A stretch of DNA of 64,000 nucleotides, taken from contig CAJMFH010000008.1 in assembly GCA_905212635.1 (NCBI GenBank), positions 19,636-83,635 on the forward strand, read 5' to 3'. Shown here in pieces: positions 25,443 to 33,663 of the stretch (its first letter is position 1; each line of letters begins with the position of its first letter). Under the pieces are notes generated by a model that was given only the letters and a program-made list of their open reading frames with translations, searched no databases and was not told the origin of the DNA. This DNA is from an uncultured Lachnoclostridium sp. GTDB taxonomy: Bacteria > Bacillota > Clostridia > Lachnospirales > Lachnospiraceae. The position numbers and the translations under genes are program-made.

Positions 25443-26101
25443 AATTAGTGAGTGATAAATTTCAGTCATGTGTTCATTTTGTAGAAGGAAAGTTTAATGC
25501 GATCATTATTGAGTCACCAGATGTCTTTCGTGAAGTGATTCAAGATTTTGTGTCGGAGATGAATGGAATAGAGACGGGGCTGGTGTTGTCAAAAGATAAT
25601 ATGCCGATAAAAATAGTGAATAATGTGGAATTATTAATGTCATATATTCCATTCGAAGTGAATACTAAGAAATTATTGACAAGTTTACTGAATATTTTAG
25701 AAAAAGAGGCTGTCAATGAAGAAAATTATCTTAAAACTCAGGAACTATTGATGAAAATTGAGAAATATATGGACAAACTTTCTTTTCGTCTTCCTGTAAA
25801 TTTGGAATACAAAATAAGCGTTTCAAATTTGTTGAAAATGGCTTCGCCAAAATTAAATTTAGAGCAGGTGGAGGGGATTGAGAAAATATTTGAATATATG
25901 CAATTTTATCGGGAAGTATTGGGAGATAGGTTGTTCATATTTGTAAATTTGAGATCATATTATAATAGAAAAGATGTGTGTGATTTTGTAAATACCAGTA
26001 TAGCACATAAGTATTCTCTTTTATTAATTGACAATAAAGAATTTCCGATTGAAGAATGTGAAGAGAGATTGGTAATTGATCAAGATTATTGTGAATTTTA
26101 A
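25439..26101 (+). CDS. csn2: Type II-A adaptation protein Csn2
   Basis: Protein of 220 aa in the short Csn2 size class, a ring-forming DNA-end binder needed for spacer acquisition in type II-A. The opening fits Csn2 (hydrophobic strands, then INDXF-like VHFVEGKFNAIIIE), and the end has LFIFVNLRSYYNRKD and a terminal beta strand. Its presence directly after cas2 defines the locus as type II-A, not II-C. Confidence 0.9.
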   Translation: MKLVSDKFQSCVHFVEGKFNAIIIESPDVFREVIQDFVSEMNGIETGLVLSKDNMPIKIVNNVELLMSYIPFEVNTKKLLTSLLNILEKEAVNEENYLKTQELLMKIEKYMDKLSFRLPVNLEYKISVSNLLKMASPKLNLEQVEGIEKIFEYMQFYREVLGDRLFIFVNLRSYYNRKDVCDFVNTSIAHKYSLLLIDNKEFPIEECEERLVIDQDYCEF

Positions 26102-26200
26102 CTAGAAAAGTAGGCGGAAATGTGTTATTATAAGACTAATGAATTTATGCAACAATCTGGCAGGATTGATTCTCAAATAGGTAAGAATTTGGAATTTGAG
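26102..26200 (+). promoter_or_regulatory. CRISPR leader with ATTTGAG anchor
   Basis: AT-rich leader of about 100 bases ending ATTTGAG (26194-26200) directly before the first repeat. This is the leader-anchoring sequence known in streptococcal type II-A systems. A possible extended -10, TGTTATTAT (26123-26131), could start the pre-crRNA. Confidence 0.7.
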
Positions 26201-26630
26201 GTTTGAGAGCAGTGTAAATTCAGAGGGTATTGAAACAATTACAATCTATAGTTGCTATCGCCAATCGTTTGAGAGCAGTGTAAATTCAGAGGGTATTGAA
26301 ACCGCTAGAATCTTTTGACACGCAGACATTGGGTTTGAGAGCAGTGTAAATTCAGAGGGTATTGAAACTCGTGGATCAGTACCATAGCATTGCAGGAGTT
26401 TGAGAGCAGTGTAAATTCAGAGGGTATTGAAACAGACGTGTCTAAAATCTCCACAGAAGTTTCGTTTGAGAGCAGTGTAAATTCAGAGGGTATTGAAACC
26501 GCAATAAATGCTGGAAACATGTTAACATAGTTTGAGAGCAGTGTAAATTTAGAGGGTATTGAAACATTTTAAAAGTGTACTGGATAATATCTGTGTTTGA
26601 GAACAGTGTAAACTTAGAGAGTATTGAAAT
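26201..26630 (+). CRISPR. CRISPR array, 7 repeats of 36 nt and 6 spacers of 29-30 nt
   Basis: The repeat starts GTTTGAGAGC and ends GTATTGAAAC. Repeats begin at 26201, 26267, 26333, 26398, 26464, 26530 and 26595. The first five are identical, the sixth has one change (C to T), and the last has five or so changes, marking the leader-distal end. Spacers are 30, 30, 29, 30, 30 and 29 nt. The array matches the anti-repeat of the tracrRNA upstream of cas9. Transcription should run away from csn2. Confidence 0.99.
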
Positions 26631-27170
26631 TTTCATAATGGCAAGCTGTGTACTACAACGTAAAAAGGAGAATTCTTTTGGATGAATGTCTGCTTAAAAT
26701 GGAAATATATGACCATGAAGCAGATATCCAAGTACTGAGGGAAACAGAGCTATAATGGCATATCTGAATCTATACTATACACGGGATGTTGACAGGAAGT
26801 TTAACAGACGATTTTGAAGTATTTATTAAGAAAATATAATGCTTAAAAGAGAAAAACAAAAATAAATCCATTCACGGTCCAAAACTGGTCCACAAACAGA
26901 TTTATTTAATACATTATATCCAATATTGGGAAGAAAGTCAACAGAAAAGGAGGTTTATGTAAGGATTTTGATCAAATACAAAAATTTATGATTAACCTGT
27001 AAAAATCCTCCTAACCCAATACTCCCATTATTTCAACAAAGCGCTTATTTTCACGTATGAACGACCATTTTTACGTACATACAACACTTGCTTCCCTCTT
27101 GTTTGTGTGGTAGCATTTTTATATAAAGATAACGAAGAAAGTTTATCACACTACAAGCAGGAGGGAAAAT
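26631..27170. other. Gene-free stretch after the CRISPR array
   Basis: I find no convincing gene. A frame of 25 codons starts at about 26680 (TTG, with AAGGAG upstream) and ends before 26756; it looks like a remnant. GGTCCAAAACTGGTCCAC near 26878 is a short direct repeat. An AGGATTTT/AAAATCCT inverted pair lies at about 26962 and 27000. The rest is AT-rich with a likely promoter before 27171. Confidence 0.4.
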
Positions 27171-28214
27171 ATGATTCATACAATATTAAAAAATACGTTG
27201 CAAATTTCGGAATTAGCTACGCAATATGATGAAGCAGCAAAGAAGCTGCTGGCGCAAAAAATTGTTGTGGCACACATTTTAAAAAGGATTCTTGATGATT
27301 TCAAAGATATGGATCCGAAGGACATTATACCTTACATCGAAGGAGAGCCGCAAGTTGGAGTGGTTCCGGTGGATCCCGGGCTTACCAACGCGAAACGTTC
27401 CGATGAAAATAGCGAGATTGTCGGATTTAACACGGAAAACAATGTAATTTATGAAGGAACGATTAACTTTGATATTGTTTTGTATGTACATAGAAAATGT
27501 GGTCTTACAAAAGTCATTTTGAATATTGAACCACAAAAGGATGAACCGAGCAAATATCCGATTTTGAATCGAGGGATTTTTTATGTCAGCCGTTTGATTT
27601 CGTCGCAGAAATATCGTGATTTCAAAGGACAGGAATACGGAGATATTTGTGAAGTTTATAGTGTATGGATATGTATGAACATGCCCGAAAACAGCATGTG
27701 TCATATTCATCTGACGCAGGATGATCTGGTTGGCGAACATCAGTGGGATGGCGATCTGGATCTGATTAATCTGGTCATGATCGGGATTTCCAATGATTTG
27801 GCAGAACGCGATGATTCCCATGAATTGCTCCGGTTTTTAGGGGCTTTATTTTCAAAAGGCTTGACAACGGATGAACGTATTAGTATTATGGAAGAAGAAT
27901 ATGACATTCCGAGTCAGGTATTGGGAAAGGATGTGGAAAGCATGTGTAATCTCGGCGAAGGAATTTGGGAAGATGCGCTTGAGAATGGGTATGCGGAAGG
28001 CGTTGAGAGAGGAATTGAGCAGGGAATCAAACAAGGTGTTGAACAGGGAATCAAGCAAGGTGTTGAGCAGGGAATTGAGCAAGGTCGCGAGGAAACTCAG
28101 AATATAATGATACAGAATATGTATAGCGCAGGAATTTCTATAGATAAGATTCAAGAAATCACTAAAAAAACAGAAGGGGAAATTTGTGAGATTTTAAAAA
28201 CGGTTAAAAGGTAA
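27171..28214 (+). CDS. PD-(D/E)XK nuclease-family transposase-like protein (Rpn-like)
   Basis: Protein of 347 aa resembling the Rpn/PDDEXK_2 nucleases called transposases, which are abundant in Lachnospiraceae. The likely active site is FDIVLYVHRK...KVILNIEPQKD (D and ExQK motif, about residues 100-125). The C-terminus carries a tandem repeat of GIEQ/GIKQ/GVEQ units (about residues 283-307), then a helical tail. GGAGGG precedes the ATG. No inverted repeats typical of an insertion sequence are evident. It lies 540 bases after the CRISPR array, in the accessory region. Confidence 0.75.
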   Translation: MIHTILKNTLQISELATQYDEAAKKLLAQKIVVAHILKRILDDFKDMDPKDIIPYIEGEPQVGVVPVDPGLTNAKRSDENSEIVGFNTENNVIYEGTINFDIVLYVHRKCGLTKVILNIEPQKDEPSKYPILNRGIFYVSRLISSQKYRDFKGQEYGDICEVYSVWICMNMPENSMCHIHLTQDDLVGEHQWDGDLDLINLVMIGISNDLAERDDSHELLRFLGALFSKGLTTDERISIMEEEYDIPSQVLGKDVESMCNLGEGIWEDALENGYAEGVERGIEQGIKQGVEQGIKQGVEQGIEQGREETQNIMIQNMYSAGISIDKIQEITKKTEGEICEILKTVKR

Positions 28215-28221
28215 TTTCTCT

Positions 28222-28258
28222 AAGCCGGAGCCTATTGCTCTGGCTTATTTTCTGCCTT
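28222..28258 (+). terminator. Intrinsic terminator after the Rpn-like gene
   Basis: AAGCCGGAGC (28222-28231) pairs with GCTCTGGCTT, followed by ATTTTCTGCCTTTTT. Confidence 0.7.
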
Positions 28259-28280
28259 TTTCAAGAAAAACACCCCAAAA

Positions 28281-28467
28281 TTGTAACTATTCAGCCCACT
28301 CTCCCACACATTCGCATTTCGAACACTTCGTGTTCTTTTCCCGCCTTTGACAAGGCTAAAAATGCTTATATGTGGAAGGGGAGCCCAAATGTATGGAAAT
28401 CAAAGTCTCTTACGTGCAAGCACGACGATTCGTTGAGTTCCATACATTAGATCCTGAATAGTTACAA
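28281..28467. repeat. MITE-like folded element with 14-bp terminal inverted repeats
   Basis: TTGTAACTATTCAG (28281-28294) is repeated inverted at 28454-28467, perfectly. Inside are two further foldbacks. Near 28303-28328 pairs imperfectly with 28355-28384. AATGTATGGAA (28388-28398) pairs with TTCCATACATT (28438-28448). A small GAACACT-TCG-TGTTC hairpin also lies inside. No protein is encoded. Confidence 0.6.
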
Positions 28468-28495
28468 AAAAATCAAAATTTTTTCAAAAAACTTA

Positions 28496-28540
28496 TTGAC
28501 AAATCTGAATCAATAGTGTACTATAACGATAACAGTTATC
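28496..28540 (+). promoter_or_regulatory. Promoter and operator of the Fur-family gene
   Basis: TTGACA (28496-28501), 17-base spacer, TACTAT (28519-28524). A dyad GATAAC-A-GTTATC (28528-28540) sits on the expected start site. It resembles Fur/PerR boxes and suggests autoregulation. Confidence 0.65.
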
Positions 28541-28567
28541 ATTATTAAAAAGAAATAAGGTGAGGAT

Positions 28568-28969
28568 TTGGCCGGAGTAAAGTATAGTAAGCAGCGTGAG
28601 ATGATCATGGAATATTTGAAGTCTACGACGGCTCATCCGACAGCGGAGACGGTTTACATGAATGTTCGAAGCGCAAATCCAAAACTTAGTTTGGGAACTG
28701 TTTATCGAAATCTCAAACTTTTGTCGGAGGCGGGAGAGATTCAGAGGCTTTCCTGTGGAGATGGCATTGACCGGTTCGATGCCACAGTTGCACCACATTG
28801 CCACTTTTTATGCGATCGATGTGGAAGCGTGCAGGATGTGGATATGCCGCCGCTCGATGAGTTGGAGAAAAAAGCAGCTGAAAAACTAGATGGAGAAATC
28901 CATGGACACCAGGTATATTTTTACGGATTATGTGAAAAATGCCTAAAAGAAGCAAAAAACTTAGAATGA
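28568..28969 (+). CDS. perR: Fur-family regulator, probably PerR
   Basis: Winged-helix metalloregulator of 133 aa. The DNA-binding part is YSKQREMIMEYL...LGTVYRNLKLL (about residues 6-56). Structural zinc cysteines appear as CDRC and CEKC. Histidines and Asp fit the regulatory metal site (HCHF, DRFD). The start is TTG 28568, with GGTGAGG upstream; no ATG fits. The next gene is a reverse rubrerythrin, a PerR target in clostridia, so PerR rather than Fur is favoured. Confidence 0.85.
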   Translation: MAGVKYSKQREMIMEYLKSTTAHPTAETVYMNVRSANPKLSLGTVYRNLKLLSEAGEIQRLSCGDGIDRFDATVAPHCHFLCDRCGSVQDVDMPPLDELEKKAAEKLDGEIHGHQVYFYGLCEKCLKEAKNLE

Positions 28970-29031
28970 TGGTTTCACGATTGCCATCATTGCTAAAAAA
29001 TAAAATTTATTAAAGAAAAGGAGAAATTATT

Positions 29032-29580
29032 ATGGCAAAATATGTATGTTCCGTATGCGGTTATGTTCACGAAGGAGATCAGCCACCAGAAAAATGCCCA
29101 CAGTGTGGTGTAGGTCCTGAAAAATTCAACAAAATGGAAGAAGGCGAAAAAGTCTGGGCTGCTGAGCATGTAGTTGGAGTAGCAAAAGGCGTTAGCGAGG
29201 ATATCGTTGCAGACCTTCGTGCAAACTTCGAAGGAGAATGTTCTGAAGTAGGTATGTATCTTGCGATGGCACGTGTGGCTCATCGTGAAGGATATCCGGA
29301 AATTGGTCTTTACTGGGAAAAAGCAGCTTATGAAGAAGCAGAGCATGCTGCAAAATTTGCAGAACTGCTTGGTGAGGTAGTGACGGATTCGACAAAGAAA
29401 AACCTGCAGATGCGTGTAGATGCTGAGCATGGTGCAACAGCCGGAAAAATGGATCTTGCAAAACGTGCGAAAGCAGCAAACCTGGATGCAATCCACGATA
29501 CCGTTCATGAGATGGCTCGTGACGAGGCAAGACATGGAAGAGCTTTTGAAGGTCTTTTGAAGAGATATTTCGGAGAATAA
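29032..29580 (+). CDS. Reverse rubrerythrin
   Basis: Cytoplasmic peroxide reductase of 182 aa with the rubredoxin domain at the N-terminus: C6xxC9 and C22xxC25. A ferritin-like di-iron domain follows (ECSEVGMYLAMAR, YEEAEHAAKFA, RDEARHGRAFEG). The N-terminal rubredoxin makes it a reverse type, as in C. acetobutylicum. GGAG lies before the ATG. It probably detoxifies hydrogen peroxide and oxygen, under control of the adjacent PerR-like gene. Confidence 0.93.
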   Translation: MAKYVCSVCGYVHEGDQPPEKCPQCGVGPEKFNKMEEGEKVWAAEHVVGVAKGVSEDIVADLRANFEGECSEVGMYLAMARVAHREGYPEIGLYWEKAAYEEAEHAAKFAELLGEVVTDSTKKNLQMRVDAEHGATAGKMDLAKRAKAANLDAIHDTVHEMARDEARHGRAFEGLLKRYFGE

Positions 29581-29596
29581 TAGAATATGATTCCAG

Positions 29597-29626
29597 ACTC
29601 CCCGGGAAATTCCGGGGAGTTTTTCT
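29597..29626 (+). terminator. Intrinsic terminator after the rubrerythrin gene
   Basis: ACTCCCCGG (29597-29605) pairs with CCGGGGAGT (29612-29620), then TTTTT. Confidence 0.9.
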
Positions 29627-29646
29627 GTCTGGAGTTTGATTGTAAG

Positions 29647-29676
29647 TTGACGCAGGAGAAACAGACATGCTATAAT
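29647..29676 (+). promoter_or_regulatory. Promoter of the XRE regulator
   Basis: TTGACG (29647-29652), 18-base spacer, TATAAT (29671-29676). An ATG at 29675 overlaps the -10 box and cannot be the start. Confidence 0.7.
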
Positions 29677-29701
29677 GAAAGCATTGATGGAGGTGACGGA
29701 C

Positions 29702-29920
29702 TTGGGGAACAGTAAGCAAAATAGACGTCTTACAATGGCGCGGTTTGAAAAAGATATGACACAGAAAGATCTGGCGGAACGAGTGGGAATTTCCAGACAG
29801 ACGATGAATGCGATTGAACGTGGGGAGACCAATCCGAGCTTGAAATTGTGCCTCGAGATATGCTGGGCGTTGGGGAAGAGTTTGGATGAATTATTTTGGG
29901 AAGAAAAGCCGGGAGAATAG
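29702..29920 (+). CDS. XRE-family transcriptional regulator
   Basis: Small DNA-binding protein of 72 aa consisting of one helix-turn-helix: MTQKDLAERVGISRQTMNAIERGETNPSLKLCLEI, near residues 19-53. TTG 29702 is the likely start, with GGAGG upstream; the ATG at 29675 lies in the -10 box. The final residues DELFWEE are typical of this class. It is six bases from hydE and may share its transcript. Confidence 0.85.
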   Translation: MGNSKQNRRLTMARFEKDMTQKDLAERVGISRQTMNAIERGETNPSLKLCLEICWALGKSLDELFWEEKPGE

Positions 29921-29926
29921 ACCAAT

Positions 29927-30952
29927 ATGATGAAAATAGAAAACATTTCCACAGCGGAGGATCAGGAACTGAAAGAATGGATCGATACGCCGGGACAGGA
30001 GATTACGGATGCGCTTGCAGCTGCGGCAGATCAAGTGCGGAGAGAACATTACGGGGACGAAGTGTACGTTCGAGGATTGATAGAATTTACCAATTATTGT
30101 AAAAACAACTGCTATTACTGTGGGATTCGAAGAGACAACTTGAAGGCGGACAGATACCGTCTGACGAAAGCGGAGATTCTTTCGTGTTGTGAAGAAGGAT
30201 ACCGGCTTGGATTTCGTACCTTTGTACTGCAAGGAGGAGAGGATCCATATTTTACGGATGACCGGGTGTGTGATATGGTAAGTGAGATTCATCGACGTTT
30301 TGCGGACTGTGCGATCACACTGTCCATTGGAGAAAAATCAAGAGAAAGCTATCAGGCATATTTTGAAGCCGGTGCGGAACGTTATCTGCTGCGCCACGAG
30401 ACGGCGACAGACGCACATTATGGAAAACTGCATCCGGCAGAGATGAGTTTGGCAAATCGAAAAAAATGTCTGTTTGATCTGAAAGAGATTGGATATCAGG
30501 TGGGAGCCGGATTTATGGTGGATTCGCCATTTCAAACGACTGAAAATCTGGTGGCAGATCTTCGCTTTTTGCAGGAATTGCAGCCGGATATGATAGGCAT
30601 CGGACCTTATATTACACATGGGGAAACTCCATTTGCGGCGTATCCGAGTGGAAGTTTGGAAAAGACATTACGGATGGTGTCCATTTTGCGGCTGTTGTTT
30701 CCTTATGCGCTGATTCCATCAACGACAGCGCTGGGAACCATTCATCCGGAGGGAAGAGAATTGGGGATAAAGGCGGGCGGCAATGTGGTAATGCCGAATC
30801 TTTCGCCGGTTTCCGTAAGAAAGAAATACGATCTGTATGAAAATAAAATCTGTACCGGAGAGGAAGCTGCGCAGTGTCGCGGATGTCTGGAACAGAGAGT
30901 GGCGCGGGCGGGGTATCGTATCGTAACCGACCGTGGTGATGTGAAGCGATAA
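29927..30952 (+). CDS. hydE: [FeFe]-hydrogenase maturase HydE (radical SAM)
   Basis: Radical-SAM enzyme of 341 aa that helps build the di-iron centre of [FeFe]-hydrogenase. The cluster motif C58xxxC62xxC65 lies in NYCKNNCYYCGIRRDN. Also visible are LQGGEDPYF, IGIGPYITHGETPF and a C-terminal CRGC, all usual for HydE. The ATG is doubled (ATGATG). It is downstream of the XRE gene and has no hydF or hydG in this window, which must lie elsewhere. Confidence 0.92.
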   Translation: MMKIENISTAEDQELKEWIDTPGQEITDALAAAADQVRREHYGDEVYVRGLIEFTNYCKNNCYYCGIRRDNLKADRYRLTKAEILSCCEEGYRLGFRTFVLQGGEDPYFTDDRVCDMVSEIHRRFADCAITLSIGEKSRESYQAYFEAGAERYLLRHETATDAHYGKLHPAEMSLANRKKCLFDLKEIGYQVGAGFMVDSPFQTTENLVADLRFLQELQPDMIGIGPYITHGETPFAAYPSGSLEKTLRMVSILRLLFPYALIPSTTALGTIHPEGRELGIKAGGNVVMPNLSPVSVRKKYDLYENKICTGEEAAQCRGCLEQRVARAGYRIVTDRGDVKR

Positions 30953-30993
30953 AAGAAAACATTCAAATTGCTCCCGTGCAAGAACTCAAGACC

Positions 30994-31036
30994 TGCAAAA
31001 AAGGGGAACTGTCCATGATGGCAGTTCCCCTTAAAA
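30994..31036. terminator. Bidirectional terminator between hydE and cotH
   Basis: AAGGGGAACTG (31001-31011) pairs with CAGTTCCCCTT (31022-31032). The A-run at 30996-31000 gives a T-tract for the minus-strand gene. Confidence 0.8.
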
Positions 31037-31046
31037 TACCTCTCAA

Positions 31047-33287
31047 TCAGCCTTCGACGTCACTTAGGATGAGGTCATAGCGAATTTTCAAAAAGTTCTT
31101 CATTTCATTTACATTAGAAGCAAATTGGTTGCGGTGCCAATTGTCATTGATGCCAAAATATCTCGTGTAGAAATCCTGCATCAATGGCTGATACAAGGTA
31201 GTAAGATCATCCAGTTTTTTACAGCAGTTACTGTAATCAAAATTCGTCGAGCCAATCTCTTTGATCGTGGCAAGGAATTTATTGTAAAATGTCTGGTTCT
31301 GGATAACAGCGGCGAAAAGTGGATCGTTCTCTTTGGCATTTGTAAAGGATTTCGTTTTGGCATATTCTGAGCCGTTTTTATACAATCCCATCGAAAACTC
31401 AGTATCGTAGATCATATAACGCCATTTTCCGTCGGCATATGGATTTTCCTCATCGGCTGTGCGGGCGCGCCATACCATATAATTTTTGCGGCTGTTTCGA
31501 TCTTTTGGAATGAGCCAGTCATTGTTACCGATATAAACTTCGGTTGCATAATAGTCTGCAAAACTGTCAATGTCCATAATTTTGCAAAACTGCTCATAAA
31601 CGGCATCGTCCGTAAAATCTTTTTCCGCATAACTCATCAGTTCTTCGTACAGAGCGTTGTCTTCTTCGGTTCCCTCGTCGAGTTCATCCTCTTTAAATAC
31701 AACGACATTATTTTTGTCTACACCATAATTTTCTTCGAAATTATTGTCGCTGTAGCGTTCGGTCAGGTTATAAAGCCCCCAGTATTCGCCATTCAGGAAA
31801 AGAACGCAAGGACGAACGGCCTGTGTGCCATAAGAACGGTCTGTGACGCAGCTTTGGATAAATACATCACGGATCTTTGTGAGTTCTGTATCGTTTCCAC
31901 CATTGCGAAGCATAAATCCTTTGTATTTTTTGATCTGGTTTCCGTCTTTGTCAACATCACCAGGGAGCAAAGCATATTTCAGATTTTTCTGACCATATTC
32001 GTCACGCATGTAAAATTTAAAACTCTTTTGTCCATACATGCGGCTTGCTCCGCCGTGGAGACGTACCCCCATAGGAGCTGAGAATTCGACATTTCCTGTG
32101 GAAGGATCAATGTAATCCATTGTTGCCTGACGTTCCCAGTCTTTTCCGGACTGCGTATAATTTCCTTCATAATTCCAGTAAGCTTTGCTCTGAATGATCT
32201 GTTTACCTTCCGCTGTCTTCTTCCATTCGTCGTAATAGGCACCAAGAGCAAGGATACCGGTATTGTAGTCCAGCAGATCGTTTGGATCCATAACAAGGGA
32301 AGCAACGGTGGCACCCTTGTATTTATTTGCCATATCATTTCCGACAAAATAACTGTTTGTGATAACGGAACTTGAAGTGCCATCCGGAGCGATTGCAGCA
32401 GCGCGGATGATCGTACATTTGTCAACTTCATTGTCTCCCGGTACATAGTCATAATTGCTTCCGGCAATGTCCATTTTCTTTATGTTTTCCTCGGAACACA
32501 GTACATTTTTTTCACCGTTGCGGCAGGAAATTTGGATATTTCCGGTATATTTTGTGGAATTCGTTGTCGGAATGCTGCCGTCTGTCGTGTAATAAATTTC
32601 CGTGCCCGGTTGAGCGGCCATAGAAAGGGAAAATGCCTTCTCATAGACACCGGTTTTCTGCGAGAGAATCGGAGCTTCCGGAACACCGCCCTCATATGGA
32701 CTCATGGAAGAAACCGGAGTTTCCTGTGGAGCCGCTGTTGGAGTGCCGGACGGGGCTGCCGGAGTGCCGCTTTCAGATGGTTTCGCGGAAGTAAGCGGAG
32801 TTTCCTGCGGAGCCGTGGATGGAGTACCGGACGGAGCTGCCGGAGTGCTGCTTCCAGATGGTTTTGAGGAAGCAAGCGGAGTTCCTGACGGAACAGTCGC
32901 TGGTATTCCGGATGCTGACGGAGCGCTTGACGGGTTGCCTGCGGAAGGTGAAACGACCGGCTTATTCTTTGCTTTTTTTACGGTAACTGTACAAACTAGT
33001 TTCTTTCCTGCGGTTTTTGCCGTGATTTTAACTTTTCCTTTACGAAGTGCTTTGACAACTCCCTTTTTTGAGACAGAAGCAATCTTCTTTTTAGAAGATT
33101 TCCAAACAACTTTCTTTTTGGTTCCCTTTACTTTTAGTTTTCGTTTCTGTCCGACTTTGAGTGATAATTTTTTGGCACTCAGCCGGATTTTGGCTTTTGC
33201 CTGCAGTTCTGCCGGTGCCGCGGATGGCAGAAGAAGGCTGACGGTCAAAAGAACCGCGGTGGCTTTCGCCCATTGCTGTTTTTTCAT
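31047..33287 (-). CDS. Secreted CotH-kinase family protein with Big2 domain
   Basis: Secreted protein of 746 aa. The signal peptide (residues 1 to about 31) is followed by a lysine-rich Big2-like domain (about 32-108). A Pro/Ser/Thr linker follows with two near-identical halves (SGTPxxxPQETPL/V), then a CHB_HEX-like beta module (GTEIYYTTDGSIPTTNS). The CotH-type kinase domain (about 340-740) includes MGVRLHGGASRMYGQKSFKFY, MLRNGGND, GLYNLTERYSD and MIYDTEFSMGLY. CotH homologues can phosphorylate coat or extracellular proteins; the present target is unknown. Confidence 0.85.
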   Translation of the reverse strand: MKKQQWAKATAVLLTVSLLLPSAAPAELQAKAKIRLSAKKLSLKVGQKRKLKVKGTKKKVVWKSSKKKIASVSKKGVVKALRKGKVKITAKTAGKKLVCTVTVKKAKNKPVVSPSAGNPSSAPSASGIPATVPSGTPLASSKPSGSSTPAAPSGTPSTAPQETPLTSAKPSESGTPAAPSGTPTAAPQETPVSSMSPYEGGVPEAPILSQKTGVYEKAFSLSMAAQPGTEIYYTTDGSIPTTNSTKYTGNIQISCRNGEKNVLCSEENIKKMDIAGSNYDYVPGDNEVDKCTIIRAAAIAPDGTSSSVITNSYFVGNDMANKYKGATVASLVMDPNDLLDYNTGILALGAYYDEWKKTAEGKQIIQSKAYWNYEGNYTQSGKDWERQATMDYIDPSTGNVEFSAPMGVRLHGGASRMYGQKSFKFYMRDEYGQKNLKYALLPGDVDKDGNQIKKYKGFMLRNGGNDTELTKIRDVFIQSCVTDRSYGTQAVRPCVLFLNGEYWGLYNLTERYSDNNFEENYGVDKNNVVVFKEDELDEGTEEDNALYEELMSYAEKDFTDDAVYEQFCKIMDIDSFADYYATEVYIGNNDWLIPKDRNSRKNYMVWRARTADEENPYADGKWRYMIYDTEFSMGLYKNGSEYAKTKSFTNAKENDPLFAAVIQNQTFYNKFLATIKEIGSTNFDYSNCCKKLDDLTTLYQPLMQDFYTRYFGINDNWHRNQFASNVNEMKNFLKIRYDLILSDVEG

Positions 33288-33465
33288 AGAAAAACCTCCC
33301 TGATTACAAATATAGTATTAGATTCCAACCCCAAACAAATACTTGCTATAAGTATAACATAATACATGAAAAAAAGATATAGAAAGTTCGGATAAAATAT
33401 GATACAATAAATGCAATGAGCCGGAAATGGCGTGCGAAATTGAATGGCAGAAAGGAAATGAGACA

Positions 33466-33651
33466 ATGCAGGAAAAGGACGGAATCATGGTGCGTATCAA
33501 AGATATCATCAATGGGTCAACGGATGCAGAACGCGACCGCAAAGCGAGTATGCAGGGAAAGATCGATCAGGCAGACCACGTTTTTCAATTCTTTTTACTC
33601 TTGTTTGGACTGGGATTCTGGGTTGTTATGATTTTGAAAATGTTCTTATAG
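33466..33651 (+). CDS. Small membrane protein of unknown function
   Basis: Protein of 61 aa with a hydrophilic, charged N-terminus and one C-terminal transmembrane helix (VFQFFLLLFGLGFWVVMILKM), so probably tail-anchored. Start ATG 33466 has AAAGGAAATGAG upstream. It is 12 bases before the DUF951 gene. No family was recognised. Confidence 0.6.
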   Translation: MQEKDGIMVRIKDIINGSTDAERDRKASMQGKIDQADHVFQFFLLLFGLGFWVVMILKMFL

Positions 33652-33663
33652 GAGAGAGCGGAT

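Noticed and set aside
26305..26636. Minus-strand frames across the CRISPR array
   Set aside because: They only translate the repeats (SIPSEFTLLSN) and spacers.
32704..33303. Plus-strand frame of 199 codons
   Set aside because: It is antisense to the repetitive linker and Big2 part of the CotH-like gene; its low complexity follows from that.
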